Positions 8,981 to 16,834 of a stretch of DNA of 35,996 bases are shown piece after piece; within the stretch, counting starts at the first letter, position 1, and every line of letters begins with the position of its first letter. The notes under the pieces were generated by a model. That model ran no database searches and was not told the DNA's origin. It saw only the letters and a list, made by a program, of their open reading frames with translations. The translations under genes were made by a program, and so were the position numbers. The stretch comes from Candidatus Bacteroides merdipullorum. Its GTDB lineage: Bacteria; Bacteroidota; Bacteroidia; Bacteroidales; Bacteroidaceae. The stretch lies in the NCBI GenBank assembly GCA_019116045.1, contig DXCK01000128.1, positions 1-35,996 on the forward strand, in the 5' to 3' direction.

Positions 8981-10000
8981 TCAAAGGTCGAAGGCGCCCA
9001 GGGTCGAAATGTCGTCGTCCGGCTGCTGGCGCACGCCGCCCACCCATTCGGGCTGCCAGGTGCGCACGTGTATGATGGGGCTGCCGCCATCTTCCGGGAA
9101 CTCCCAGAGCAGGAAGAGGTAGCCCTCGTCGCTGTACGTGCTCGACGACCACTCCTGGCGCAAGCGCACGCCATACATGTTAGGATTAACCTTCGAACGG
9201 GTAATGCCGGCACAACCGCCCTCCTCCCCGTTATCGCCGATTTCGCTGAACTTGACGTTAATCCACTTGTTGCGCAGGAAGGCTTTCTTCAGGTTACGGA
9301 TGTACTGCTCCTTGCTTTGCTTGGTGTACTCCACCTTTTGCGACATGAAATTGTTGTCGGCACTGGGGCGGACGGTGACAACCTTACCCGTGATGATGAG
9401 CGCGTCGTCGCTGAAGTAGTTGTTAATTACGTCGATGTCCTTCTGGTTATAGGCCGTGCGGAAGCGTTCAATCTGTTGCATGATTATCATCTGCTTCTCC
9501 TTCTCCACCACGCTTCCGCAGTGTTCCAAGCTTTCGGACAGTTGGGCGTCCAAAGCCAGACGGAAGTCGGTCAACCTGCCTTGAGCGTCGAACTCCACTA
9601 TCGCTTCTTGGTACGTTCCCACGCCGAAGTCCTCTCCTTCTGGCGTAATGATCAGCGGGATGTGACTCACCATCATCGAGCCGTCTTTGAAGACCCAGCA
9701 GCGCTCCACCACTTCGTCGTCGTCGCAATAGAACGGTGTAACGGCCCACAGGCGCACCAGCGAGCGCAGCGAGAAGTCGTCCATCGGCAGGTCTTTGGTC
9801 GTCAGGATTTCCTTCGCCTGCTGGGCGCGGTTGATTTCAGTCAGCACCAGGCCCAGGTTGCGCTGCGCAGCCTCCAAGCCGGCCGGGCGGTCTACACCTT
9901 CATCGACAGTGAGAGTGACTTCCACCGCCTTAACATCAGTCGCCCCCCATGCCAGCAACAGGGTCATGGCGAGCATTGCACGTATCAGTATTTTCTTCAT
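8981..10000 (-). CDS. Exported protein with NTF2/SnoaL-like domain
   Basis: 339 residues with a signal peptide (MKKILIRAMLAMTLLLAWGATDVKA). The N-terminal ~150 residues hold a beta-rich region with paired cysteines (FYCDDDEVVERCWVF) and end in IVEFDAQGRLTDFRLAL. From about residue 165 comes a pattern typical of NTF2-like/SnoaL-like folds: a helix IERFRTAYNQKDIDVINNYF, then SDDALIITGKVV, followed by strands ending in YLFLLWEFPEDGG. NTF2-like domains are small pockets or dimerisation modules; no catalytic residues can be assigned. Spacing to its neighbours is 25 and 31 bp, inside the cluster downstream of the tubulin-like gene. The ATG fits the signal peptide. The fold assignment is by eye. Confidence 0.78.
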   Translation of the reverse strand: MKKILIRAMLAMTLLLAWGATDVKAVEVTLTVDEGVDRPAGLEAAQRNLGLVLTEINRAQQAKEILTTKDLPMDDFSLRSLVRLWAVTPFYCDDDEVVERCWVFKDGSMMVSHIPLIITPEGEDFGVGTYQEAIVEFDAQGRLTDFRLALDAQLSESLEHCGSVVEKEKQMIIMQQIERFRTAYNQKDIDVINNYFSDDALIITGKVVTVRPSADNNFMSQKVEYTKQSKEQYIRNLKKAFLRNKWINVKFSEIGDNGEEGGCAGITRSKVNPNMYGVRLRQEWSSSTYSDEGYLFLLWEFPEDGGSPIIHVRTWQPEWVGGVRQQPDDDISTLGAFDL

Positions 10001-10031
10001 ATCCAGTATTTGTTATAAGTATCGTAGTTTG

Positions 10032-10712
10032 TCATTCCACTTCTATGCCGATGGCGCCGCAACCACGGTAGTTGGCCACGCCGTCGGGCTGGTTGGTCTT
10101 CACATTGAGGCGGTCAGGGCCGGGCGTCAGGATGGCGACAACCTTGGCCTCCTTGTTGTAGATAATCAGGTAGTACTTGTCGGGGTCGTCCAGCGAGGCG
10201 TAGCGGTCGTATCCCTTAATCTTGCCTTCGGCCTCCAGTTGCTTCACCTTCTCGGCCATGGCATAGTAGTCCGTAATCCCGGCCAACAGGCTGATGGCTT
10301 CGGGCAGGACGGGCTGTAGCTTCTCTTCGACTGCCGGCCGGCTTTCGTTCTCGATGACAACGGCGTTGTCGGTGGCGATGATGTCTTTCTTGCGGACGTA
10401 GACGAAGTAGCGGAACATGTTGGTGCCGCGCGGCATGGACAGCGGGGTCCACAGTTCCTTGCGGTTGTTGACCACCAAGTTCGCACTGCCCTTCATTTTC
10501 TTTTGTGTGGACACCCACTTGTTTACCTCGTCGAACAAACGTTCTTCGGCATAGGCACGCGCTTCTTCTTCGGTCGGGGCAGTAGACTCTGCGTAGATGT
10601 ATTGCGAGCTCTTCTTGACTTTGTTTATCTCTTTCTTGACGTCATCCGTCGGCCCGGCCTGCGCAGCGGTCAGGGCAAGGAGACAAAGGGTGATTGACAG
10701 TAGTATTCTCAT
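10032..10712 (-). CDS. Exported protein, possible LPP20/FlgT-N-like fold
   Basis: 226 residues with signal peptide MRILLSITLCLLALTAAQA. The start of the mature protein (DVKKEINKVKKSSQYIYAESTAPTEEEARAYAEERLFDEV) is a strand followed by a long amphipathic helix. The phrase 'A-x-x-EEAR..A...L' recalls LPP20/FlgT-N-type envelope proteins, but this is only pattern likeness. A middle segment (MFRYFVYVRKKDI) gives a second strand. After a helical part, the C terminus (YYLIIYNKEAKVVAILTPG) is beta. No cysteine pair or catalytic motif seen. It starts 12 bp downstream of the preceding gene, so it is co-transcribed in the tubulin-like cluster. Confidence 0.75.
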   Translation of the reverse strand: MRILLSITLCLLALTAAQAGPTDDVKKEINKVKKSSQYIYAESTAPTEEEARAYAEERLFDEVNKWVSTQKKMKGSANLVVNNRKELWTPLSMPRGTNMFRYFVYVRKKDIIATDNAVVIENESRPAVEEKLQPVLPEAISLLAGITDYYAMAEKVKQLEAEGKIKGYDRYASLDDPDKYYLIIYNKEAKVVAILTPGPDRLNVKTNQPDGVANYRGCGAIGIEVE

Positions 10713-10724
10713 TTGCTCTATTAA

Positions 10725-11837
10725 CTAGGGGTTATTCTTGAAAAAGTCTTCGGTGACGTTTTGCAAAGGGGTGAAGGCGTAGAGCGTCCCTACCACGGTG
10801 CCGCTGCCTTGCAACACGCTGAACGGTACAATCAGGCTGAGCGTGTGGCAATAAGCCAGTTTGGTGTTGACGGCAAAGAGGGTGGCGGAGATGCCTGTCT
10901 CGGTGCGTTCTTTGACGCCCAGATAGAGACGGCAGCCTTCGGCATTGCAATAGCGCACGTATTGCGGCAAGGTGACGGACAGGGTTTTCCGGACGTTGCC
11001 ATATTTGTCGAACGTCAGGCGCAGGGGGACTGCTTGGCGTGCACAGCCCGTCAGCAGCAGGTTGTTGACGGCCTGGGCGGGGCGGGCGGGGTCGGTCTGG
11101 ACACGGTAGGCGCCCGGACGGGCGGGGTCGGCATGCAGATAGAGGCGCGCCCGTATCAGGTCGCTGAAGAAGCTGCCTCCGTCGGCCACTGCCACGTTGT
11201 CGGCCGTCGATACGGGACAGCCGTGCCAGGCTTGGGGCAGGGTGTCGGCGGGCAGGGCGGCGTCCGTGCGCAGCAGGTTGCGCTCCAGCATCTCTTCCAG
11301 CTCAATCAGATTGGCTCCCATGAGGGTCTGGCAATCGGCGGAGATGCGGAGAGACACCGGGGCGTTGCCGGCCTCCCACTCTACCACGTAGGCCCTGCGT
11401 TCCTGCTCGCCGAGGCTGAAGGCCGTCGCTGGCGTCAGGGTCTTGAGCAGGGTGGCATTGCCTTTCAGGAAGGTGATGTCTTTGCGGCTGGTGGCTTCGG
11501 CTTTGTCTTCGGGTTTCAGCACGTCTTCTTCCAGCGCGTAGCGTTCGAGGAAGTCCAACACGGGACGGGCGTCGTGGGCTGCTGCCCAGGAGGTGTCGAA
11601 CAGCTTGTAGCCAATGTGTGAGACGTCGCCATAGGCATTGGTGCGTACGCGCAGGGCACGCCCGCGATAGCTCCATGTCGAGTCGTTGTCCGCATCAGGC
11701 TCCAGGTTGTCGGGCAGATTCAGGCCGATGCTTCGGGCCAGCCGCTCCAGGCAGGGTACTTGATACGTGGGGGCAGCGCCCGCGCTCAGGGCAAGCGCTA
11801 CCCACAACAATGCCATATAGCAACGCTGTATCATCAT
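10725..11837 (-). CDS. Exported protein of unknown function in the tubulin-like cluster
   Basis: 370 residues, no recognised family. The N terminus (MMIQRCYMALLWVALALSAGAAP) is a signal peptide. The mature protein is mainly beta (ALRVRTNAYGDVSHIGYKLF; LRLTFDKYGNVRKTLSVTLPQYVRYC). A helical insert (~85-150) and several cysteines (C-x4-C in YCNAEGCRLYLG, others in LTGCARQ and HGCPVS) could form disulfides in the periplasm. The start overlaps the stop of the zinc ribbon-TM-MORN gene by 4 bp (ATGA), a translational-coupling arrangement. That ties it tightly to the MORN protein. A direct partnership between its product and the periplasmic MORN region is inferred. Confidence 0.75.
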   Translation of the reverse strand: MMIQRCYMALLWVALALSAGAAPTYQVPCLERLARSIGLNLPDNLEPDADNDSTWSYRGRALRVRTNAYGDVSHIGYKLFDTSWAAAHDARPVLDFLERYALEEDVLKPEDKAEATSRKDITFLKGNATLLKTLTPATAFSLGEQERRAYVVEWEAGNAPVSLRISADCQTLMGANLIELEEMLERNLLRTDAALPADTLPQAWHGCPVSTADNVAVADGGSFFSDLIRARLYLHADPARPGAYRVQTDPARPAQAVNNLLLTGCARQAVPLRLTFDKYGNVRKTLSVTLPQYVRYCNAEGCRLYLGVKERTETGISATLFAVNTKLAYCHTLSLIVPFSVLQGSGTVVGTLYAFTPLQNVTEDFFKNNP

Positions 11838-12457
11838 GGTTTCACAGCCGTCTTGTTACCATTATGATTCCAATAGCCCAAGCCGCTGATTCGGCCGTCG
11901 CGGAACTCGCCTTCGAAGGTGTCGCCGGGCTGAGCCACGAAGTCTTTCGACGGAACGATTTTCTGTTCCTTCTTGTAAGTGATGGTTCCGTAGCCGTGGG
12001 GCTTGCCGTTCTTCAGGTCGCCGGTGTAGGTTCCGTAGCCCAAGTCGACGGTGCCACGGCCGGTTTGCGGAGTGGCGGGCTTGGGGTCGACACGCTTGGG
12101 TTCGGGCGTCACCACCTTGGGTTCTTCGGGAGCGACGGTGGCCGTGTCTTCGGGCGTCTCCGGAGCGACGGGCTTCGGTTGTTCAACGACAGCCTCGGGC
12201 TCTTTATCCCCGTTCAGGTAGGAATAGAGGCCGTAGCCTCCGCCGCCCAACACGAGGACGGCTGCCACGATGATGGCTATCGTCTTCCCATTGCCGTTGC
12301 CTCCGTCGTTGTCTTTCTCCTTTTTATGTCCGCCCGGCGCCTCGCGCAGTGGCTGGTGGCAGTAGGGACATTCGAACTCCCCGCCTGCCTCGATTTCAAA
12401 AGATTCTTTGTAATGGTCGCAATCAATGTTTGCGCATACACCTGTTTTCTTTGCCAT
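11834..12457 (-). CDS. Zinc ribbon-transmembrane-MORN repeat protein
   Basis: 207 residues with three clear parts. Residues 1-40 are a zinc ribbon with Cys8, Cys13, Cys30 and Cys33 (C-x4-C ... CPYC). Residues 59-81 are a single membrane helix (TIAIIVAAVLVLGGGGYGLYSYL) preceded by Lys-rich sequence, so the N terminus should be cytoplasmic. Residues ~85-133 are a Pro/Glu/Thr-rich linker. Residues 144-200 hold two MORN repeats (YTGDLKNGKPHGYGTITY and FEGEFRDGRISGLGYW). By topology the MORN part would be periplasmic, which is unusual. MORN repeats often bind membranes or other proteins. The zinc ribbon is a paralogue of the 55-aa protein just upstream, with identical cysteine spacing. It probably links a cytoplasmic partner, perhaps the tubulin-like protein, to exported partners (inference). 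Confidence 0.87.
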   Translation of the reverse strand: MAKKTGVCANIDCDHYKESFEIEAGGEFECPYCHQPLREAPGGHKKEKDNDGGNGNGKTIAIIVAAVLVLGGGGYGLYSYLNGDKEPEAVVEQPKPVAPETPEDTATVAPEEPKVVTPEPKRVDPKPATPQTGRGTVDLGYGTYTGDLKNGKPHGYGTITYKKEQKIVPSKDFVAQPGDTFEGEFRDGRISGLGYWNHNGNKTAVKP

Positions 12458-12468
12458 ATTCGAAATGT

Positions 12469-12636
12469 TTATTTAGTTATGATTCTGATTTTCTTTTCTT
12501 TCTTCACATAGACCCTCTTTTCGCGGAGAGGGTACAAGCACACCGGGCAGCAAAACTCCATGCCTTCTTCCACTTCAAACGTCTTGTTGAAGTATTCACA
12601 ATCCAGGTTTTGACAGATGCCTATCTTTTTTGCCAT
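12469..12636 (-). CDS. 55-aa stand-alone zinc-ribbon protein
   Basis: Small protein starting MAKKIGICQNLDCEYF. Cys8, Cys13, Cys30 and Cys33 match the spacing of the zinc ribbon in the next gene, and the shared 'MAKK-x-G-x-C-x-N-x-DC' start sets the ATG at 12636. An in-frame ATG at 12660 would add MNEEKQIT but lacks support from the paralogue. The C terminus is strongly basic (VYVKKEKKIRIITK), which might bind membrane or nucleic acid. There is no membrane helix. It lies 11 bp before the MORN gene and 137 bp after the tubulin-like gene. Possibly a soluble competitor or adaptor using the same binding site as the membrane-anchored zinc ribbon (inference). Confidence 0.82.
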   Translation of the reverse strand: MAKKIGICQNLDCEYFNKTFEVEEGMEFCCPVCLYPLREKRVYVKKEKKIRIITK

Positions 12637-12680
12637 AGTTATTTGTTTTTCTTCATTCATAATCAAGCGGTTGCTTCTTA

Positions 12681-12770
12681 TCCGACAGAAGTGCGGCCCG
12701 TGCGGGCAAGAGTCGTGCCCCGTGTTCGGACGAGGCACGGCCCCGGTGCGCGTCAGCCGCAGGGATGCGG
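12681..12770 (+). repeat. 22-bp-period degenerate repeat array (copy B)
   Basis: Fills most of the gap between the tubulin-like gene and the small zinc-ribbon gene. Core tetramers CGAC/CGGG/CGGA/CGCG fall at 12683, 12703, 12727 and 12749 (spacings 20, 24, 22). Recognisable pieces include GTGCGGGCAAGAG and TTCGGACGAGGCACGG. Same orientation as the other arrays. Confidence 0.5.
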
Positions 12771-12773
12771 TGG

Positions 12774-15700
12774 TCAACCGATGCGCAGGTCGTCGTCGCA
12801 GAGCTTCTCGGCCGCCTTGTTGAAGGCGACGAAGACGGGATTGTTCTCGTTGCCGTTGACCAGCGGGAGCAGTACGGTGTCCAGCGTCTCGCCCAGCTTC
12901 AGCATCAGTTGCTTGCGCTTGTCGATGTGCTTGTAGTTCGTATCCATTTCCTCGATGACGGCTTTCTTCAACGCGGCGGCGTCCATGGCGCGGCTCATCT
13001 TGCTCAGCTCTTTGAGCGTGGTGACGATGTCTTCCCCAACGGGAATCCAGCGGCTGACGCGGCCCATGCGGTTCTTTTCGCCGGCAAAGCAGTTGGTCTT
13101 CTCGCCGGTCTCGGGATCTTCGCGGGAGACGATGATGTCGTCCAGCGTGTAGGCCAGGAGGACTATCGGCATGAGGTCCTTCTCAGACTCTTCCTTGTTG
13201 CGGTTGAACAGGCCGGGCAGAGGCTTGGCGAAGCTTTCGGTGTGCACCACCATGCGGTTGACCTCGTTGCGTGTCAGGATGTCGTACTTCTCCTTCAGCA
13301 CGCGCACGTTGTCGACGTAGCGCAGGGGGAATCCGCTGTGTGCGGTGATGACGACAATCTGGTTGCTCTTGAAGTTGACCGACACGTCGTTGTCCTTGTT
13401 GAACGGTATGGTTCCGCTCTCGCCGAAATCCTTGATGAAGTCGTTGCGGAAGGTGTCGTCGTCTTCGTAGAGCGGCAGCGAGAGTTGGATGATTTTCTGG
13501 TGGTTGGCCGCTGTCTCGGGGCTGCCCTTGCCTTCTTCCGAGCCGTTGAAGGTCAGGAAGCTCTGGGCGGCGTTGTAGATTTCCTTGACGAAGCGTTTGC
13601 GCTTTTCGGGCGTGCTGCAGTCGGAGTTCCGCAGTTTGTCGAGTATGTTGACGTTGACCAGGCGCAAGTTGGCGTTCTTCTTGGAGTATTCGTTCAACTC
13701 GTCGCGCGACTTCTCGATGCACGACTTCAGCGTCACTTCTTGCAGGGCGGTGAGGTTCATCTTCTTGGCCAGGGCGCTGAAGGAAGCGTTGGCGGCCCCC
13801 ACGGCCTCGACGATGTCGCTGCGCAGGCTGGCGGCATGTTTCCGTTGGTTTTCCTCGTTTTTGAGGAAGCCTTGCACGGTGTCGCGCACTTGGCGCGGGT
13901 CGTATTCTTTGACGACTTCGCCCTTCATGTCGTTTTCTTCGGCGTCACTCAGCTTGCACTTGTCTTCCGCCTGTTTCTTCATACTGTCAGCGAACTCCTC
14001 AAACACTCGCATCAAGGGTTCCACGCTGTTGGCGTTGAGAAGCGTCAGCATGTTTACAATCTCGGACAGCAGTTTGGCGGCATACGCGTAGGCCGTGATG
14101 GTGGTCATCAGCGTGAGCTGCTCGCGCTTGGCGTCGGCAAAGCGGCCGAACGTCTTGGTAGAGGCGTTGGTCACGGCATCGCGCAGCCAGCCGATGTTGT
14201 TCCAGTCGCGGCGGATGTCTTCCAACTGTGCGGCCAGGTCTTCGTTGAGGTAGGCCGTGCGCTTGTTAATCTTCTGCTTGTATTGGCCGATACGTTCTTC
14301 GCACTTGGTCGAAAGCACCTTGATGTACTTGTGCACCTCGATGATGGACAGTTCGCCCGTCCGCCACTTGGCAAACAGGTTGTTCTCGATGCGGCGGCAA
14401 ATCTCTTCGGCGAATCCGCTGAGCTGCGACTCATAGTTTGCATAGAATTTCTTCACGCCGCAGCCCCGGTACATGCTGTCGTAGAAGTTTGTGCACAGTT
14501 GGTTGAACTCTTCGTACCATTCTTTCTTGGGACATTCGGCCTGCACGTCTTGCTTGTAGCGGTCCACGTAGACTTCCCAGCCCTGAACGATGGGTTTCCA
14601 GTTGGTGACGTGCTTCTCGATGGAGGGCAGGGGTTTGCTCAGCGTCAGGTATTCCTCGCTCAGCAGGTTGTCTTCCAGCTCGCTGCTCTTTTCGACCAGC
14701 TCCACGTAATCCTTGCCGACCATGTCTTCCGCGCACTCGATGTATCCGCGGGCATCGTCCCACAGCCCGTAGAGCATCTGCATGGATGCCTGACGGGCCA
14801 GGTGGTAGGCTCCGTACTCGACGACTTCTGTCTCGGGATACTCGATACGTTTCACACCAAAGGTCATGAACTTGCGGCTGTGGACAGGTTCGCCCACTTC
14901 GTTGGCTTCGGGCAGGAGGCCGTTGTTCTCGTTCGTCTCCAGCCGTGCCATTTTTCCGCCGTTCATCGACGAAACGACAATCTTCTGGAACAGGAAGTCG
15001 CCCACGATGCCCGGGAGGACTTTGTGCAGGTTGACTTCCTTGCCGGCCTCGTTGACGTTGGTGTAGAGGTAGGCCATGTCGAAGGCGTCCTGGTCTTTCA
15101 GCAGGCGGCGCACGTTGCCGTATTCATCAGTGTTGCCCTTGACGTCGGTGGGCAGGTAGCGCCGTACGGACATGGCGTTCAGCTCCAGCAGGGCGGCATA
15201 TCCGTTGGGCTGGTAGAAGCGGTTGCTGTCTTCACCGCCGGGTATCTGGATGATTTTCTCGGGGACGTAGAGATAGAGCTGTATCTTGAACTTGCTTCGG
15301 TCGTCGCCGGTGCGCTGGAACTCGTTGCGAATCTGCGTCACTGCGTCTACAATGGAACCCGAGCCCGTACCGCCACCGAGGCCAGCACAGATGTGGAAGG
15401 TCACGTCGTCCACGTTCTCCTGTTCCTTCAGTGCCCGTACGCGCGCATGCACTTGCCCCACAAACGTGTTCTGCGGCAAACCGCACATGTTGTTGGCAAT
15501 CAACATACGCCCGAACCGGCGGCGCTGCCCGCCGATGCCTTCGCTGATGATGGCGCCGATGCCTTCCTTCAGCATCGCTTCGTCGCGGCGATTGATGAAG
15601 GCGTTGATGCCGGGATACTGGTCGAGGTTGTCCAGCACGCCGGCGCCGATGCCGTTGATGGACAAACGCTGGGCGGGCGACAGTTGCACCGAAGCTCCCA

Positions 15701-15878
15701 GCACTTGCCAGCGGTCTTCGTTGTTCAGGTCTGCCAGACTCGAATCGACATACAGGTACTCTATGTGAGCGTCGCCCGTCGGTTCGTTCGAGCGGAACTC
15801 TTCGTAAATACGCTTACGCAAGGCGCACAAGACAGAACCGCCCGTGCCTCCTAATCCAATAACTAAATGATTTGCCAT
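12774..15878 (-). CDS. Tubulin/FtsZ-like GTPase, large Tubulin_2-type protein
   Basis: 1034 residues. The N terminus (MANHLVIGLGGTGGSVLCAL) is a Rossmann-type nucleotide-binding start. Residues 166-174 (GLGGGTGSG, within HICAGLGGGTGSGSIVDAV) match the tubulin/FtsZ signature GGGTG(S/T)G that binds the GTP phosphates. Between them are IEYLYVDSS (strand 2) and a conserved-looking GGQRRRFGR stretch near 117-125. This fits the large tubulin-like family catalogued by Pfam as Tubulin_2 and, from memory, the FtsZ-like families that Makarova and Koonin linked to membrane remodelling. Residues ~260-1034 are mostly helical and charged, without a standard FtsZ C-terminal tail. Second gene of the cluster, 42 bp after the membrane-protein gene. 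No vWA partner is seen here. GTP binding is likely; polymerisation and role are unproven. Confidence 0.88.
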   Translation of the reverse strand: MANHLVIGLGGTGGSVLCALRKRIYEEFRSNEPTGDAHIEYLYVDSSLADLNNEDRWQVLGASVQLSPAQRLSINGIGAGVLDNLDQYPGINAFINRRDEAMLKEGIGAIISEGIGGQRRRFGRMLIANNMCGLPQNTFVGQVHARVRALKEQENVDDVTFHICAGLGGGTGSGSIVDAVTQIRNEFQRTGDDRSKFKIQLYLYVPEKIIQIPGGEDSNRFYQPNGYAALLELNAMSVRRYLPTDVKGNTDEYGNVRRLLKDQDAFDMAYLYTNVNEAGKEVNLHKVLPGIVGDFLFQKIVVSSMNGGKMARLETNENNGLLPEANEVGEPVHSRKFMTFGVKRIEYPETEVVEYGAYHLARQASMQMLYGLWDDARGYIECAEDMVGKDYVELVEKSSELEDNLLSEEYLTLSKPLPSIEKHVTNWKPIVQGWEVYVDRYKQDVQAECPKKEWYEEFNQLCTNFYDSMYRGCGVKKFYANYESQLSGFAEEICRRIENNLFAKWRTGELSIIEVHKYIKVLSTKCEERIGQYKQKINKRTAYLNEDLAAQLEDIRRDWNNIGWLRDAVTNASTKTFGRFADAKREQLTLMTTITAYAYAAKLLSEIVNMLTLLNANSVEPLMRVFEEFADSMKKQAEDKCKLSDAEENDMKGEVVKEYDPRQVRDTVQGFLKNEENQRKHAASLRSDIVEAVGAANASFSALAKKMNLTALQEVTLKSCIEKSRDELNEYSKKNANLRLVNVNILDKLRNSDCSTPEKRKRFVKEIYNAAQSFLTFNGSEEGKGSPETAANHQKIIQLSLPLYEDDDTFRNDFIKDFGESGTIPFNKDNDVSVNFKSNQIVVITAHSGFPLRYVDNVRVLKEKYDILTRNEVNRMVVHTESFAKPLPGLFNRNKEESEKDLMPIVLLAYTLDDIIVSREDPETGEKTNCFAGEKNRMGRVSRWIPVGEDIVTTLKELSKMSRAMDAAALKKAVIEEMDTNYKHIDKRKQLMLKLGETLDTVLLPLVNGNENNPVFVAFNKAAEKLCDDDLRIG

Positions 15879-15920
15879 ATCAGTCTATACATTATTATAA
15901 TATTGCATGCATGAATAGTA

Positions 15921-16526
15921 TCAAAAATCGTCGTAACGTTTAGGCCGTGCACCCCTCCGCCGGCTTCCGCCGGTGCTTCTGGCTCGTGACGAGGTTGCAC
16001 GCCTGGCCCGGCCCGTCTGCTCCATCGTCTGGATAACCACAACGGCAGCCACGACGACAAACAATGCGCTCCAGCCCACACGCCGCCAGATGAAACGCGT
16101 CATATAGGCACGCAGCTCGTCGGCCATGGCCGAAGCGATGTTCAACGGCGTGTGCCCCGTAAAGTCGGCCCCGCCGATAAAGTAACCCACCAGCGGCCAT
16201 TCCTCTTGTATCATGCCCAAGATTTCCTGACTGTTACCCTCGTCAAACGTCACGTATTCGGGCACGTCGCGCACCCAGCCGTTGATGGCTTCTTCGACAT
16301 CGGCGCTATAAGAACGTATGGTGACAGCCCCACACAACAGGATGGCCTGAAACGACAAAAAGAAAAACAGGATGACACCCACTCCGTAACTGATAAGCGT
16401 GAAAGCACGGTTGGAAAACCACGAACGGATGATGAAGAACATCAGCGCAACGCCGACAGCCGTCAACAAGACTCCCAGGAAAAGATTCCCGATGGAATAA
16501 GAGATGATATTAAACAAAGCTCCCAT
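15921..16526 (-). CDS. Membrane protein with basic C-terminal tail, leads the tubulin-like cluster
   Basis: 201 residues, not recognised. Predicted helices: ~13-35 and ~43-66, then a soluble loop of about 85 residues (EEAINGWVRDVPEYVTFDEG...), and a third helix ~150-169 (WSALFVVVAAVVVIQTM). The last 30 residues are Arg-rich (GRARRATSSRARS, RRRGARPKRYDDF), so by the positive-inside rule the tail is cytoplasmic and the loop periplasmic. I chose the ATG at 16526; an upstream in-frame TTG at 16532 is less likely. A -7 box lies about 55 bp upstream. Position directly before the tubulin-like gene (42 bp) suggests it recruits that protein to the inner membrane, as ZipA or FtsA do for FtsZ. This is inference only. 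Confidence 0.78.
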   Translation of the reverse strand: MGALFNIISYSIGNLFLGVLLTAVGVALMFFIIRSWFSNRAFTLISYGVGVILFFFLSFQAILLCGAVTIRSYSADVEEAINGWVRDVPEYVTFDEGNSQEILGMIQEEWPLVGYFIGGADFTGHTPLNIASAMADELRAYMTRFIWRRVGWSALFVVVAAVVVIQTMEQTGRARRATSSRARSTGGSRRRGARPKRYDDF

Positions 16527-16580
16527 GAACAAATAGTGTTTAAATGGTACTTACGAATCGTTAACTTATCTTCAACAGCA

Positions 16581-16588
16581 CAAAGGTA
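16581..16588 (-). promoter_or_regulatory. Putative -7 box for the tubulin-like cluster
   Basis: Minus-strand TACCTTTG matches the Bacteroidetes -7 consensus TAnnTTTG. A CTG at 16608-16610, 19 bp upstream, is a weak -33 element. The predicted transcript starts near 16574, giving a leader of about 50 nt before the ATG at 16526. Confidence 0.5.
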
Positions 16589-16750
16589 GCATTTTCCAGA
16601 AAAAAAACAGTATTCCGGACGAAAAAAAAGCATTTCTCATGAATTTGCCGGCTTTTTCCCGCAAAAACACCCCCGAAATAAGTAAAAGTATCACGGAAAA
16701 CCGTGAGGGGAAAACAAACCTGGTTCTGACGCGCTACGACCGTCCTTCTT

Positions 16751-16808
16751 GTCCGCACGAGCAGCGCTTCCGGCGGGCAAGAGCCTCAGCTCCTGCCCGC
16801 CACCCCGA
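16751..16808 (+). repeat. 22-bp-period degenerate repeat array (copy D)
   Basis: Between the tubulin-like cluster promoter and the tRNA terminator. Units GTCCGCACGAGCAGCGC, CGGCGGGCAAGAGCC and TCCTGCCCGCC have cores at 16754, 16774 and about 16798 (spacings 20 and 24, as in copy B). Weaker than the copy at 21921. Just beside it, a 6-bp hairpin TCACGG/CCGTGA occurs at 16691-16706. I see no gene in 16589-16834. Confidence 0.42.
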
Positions 16809-16834
16809 CAATGGCCTCCCACCCCCTCCACCGA

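Noticed and set aside
12637..12777. N-terminal extension of the small zinc-ribbon gene, overlapping the tubulin-like stop
   Set aside because: The extension is coded by the 22-bp repeat array. The paralogue begins at the MAKK start, matching 12636.
12765..15854. A 1029-codon open frame on the plus strand, fully antisense to the tubulin-like gene
   Set aside because: It mirrors the codons of the minus-strand gene in a GC-rich genome. Its translation is Val/Gln/His-rich with no motif, while the minus-strand frame has a tubulin signature.
16561..16758. A 65-codon minus-strand frame upstream of the tubulin-like cluster
   Set aside because: It covers the promoter and repeat region, has no signal or domain, and its composition is unlike the neighbours.
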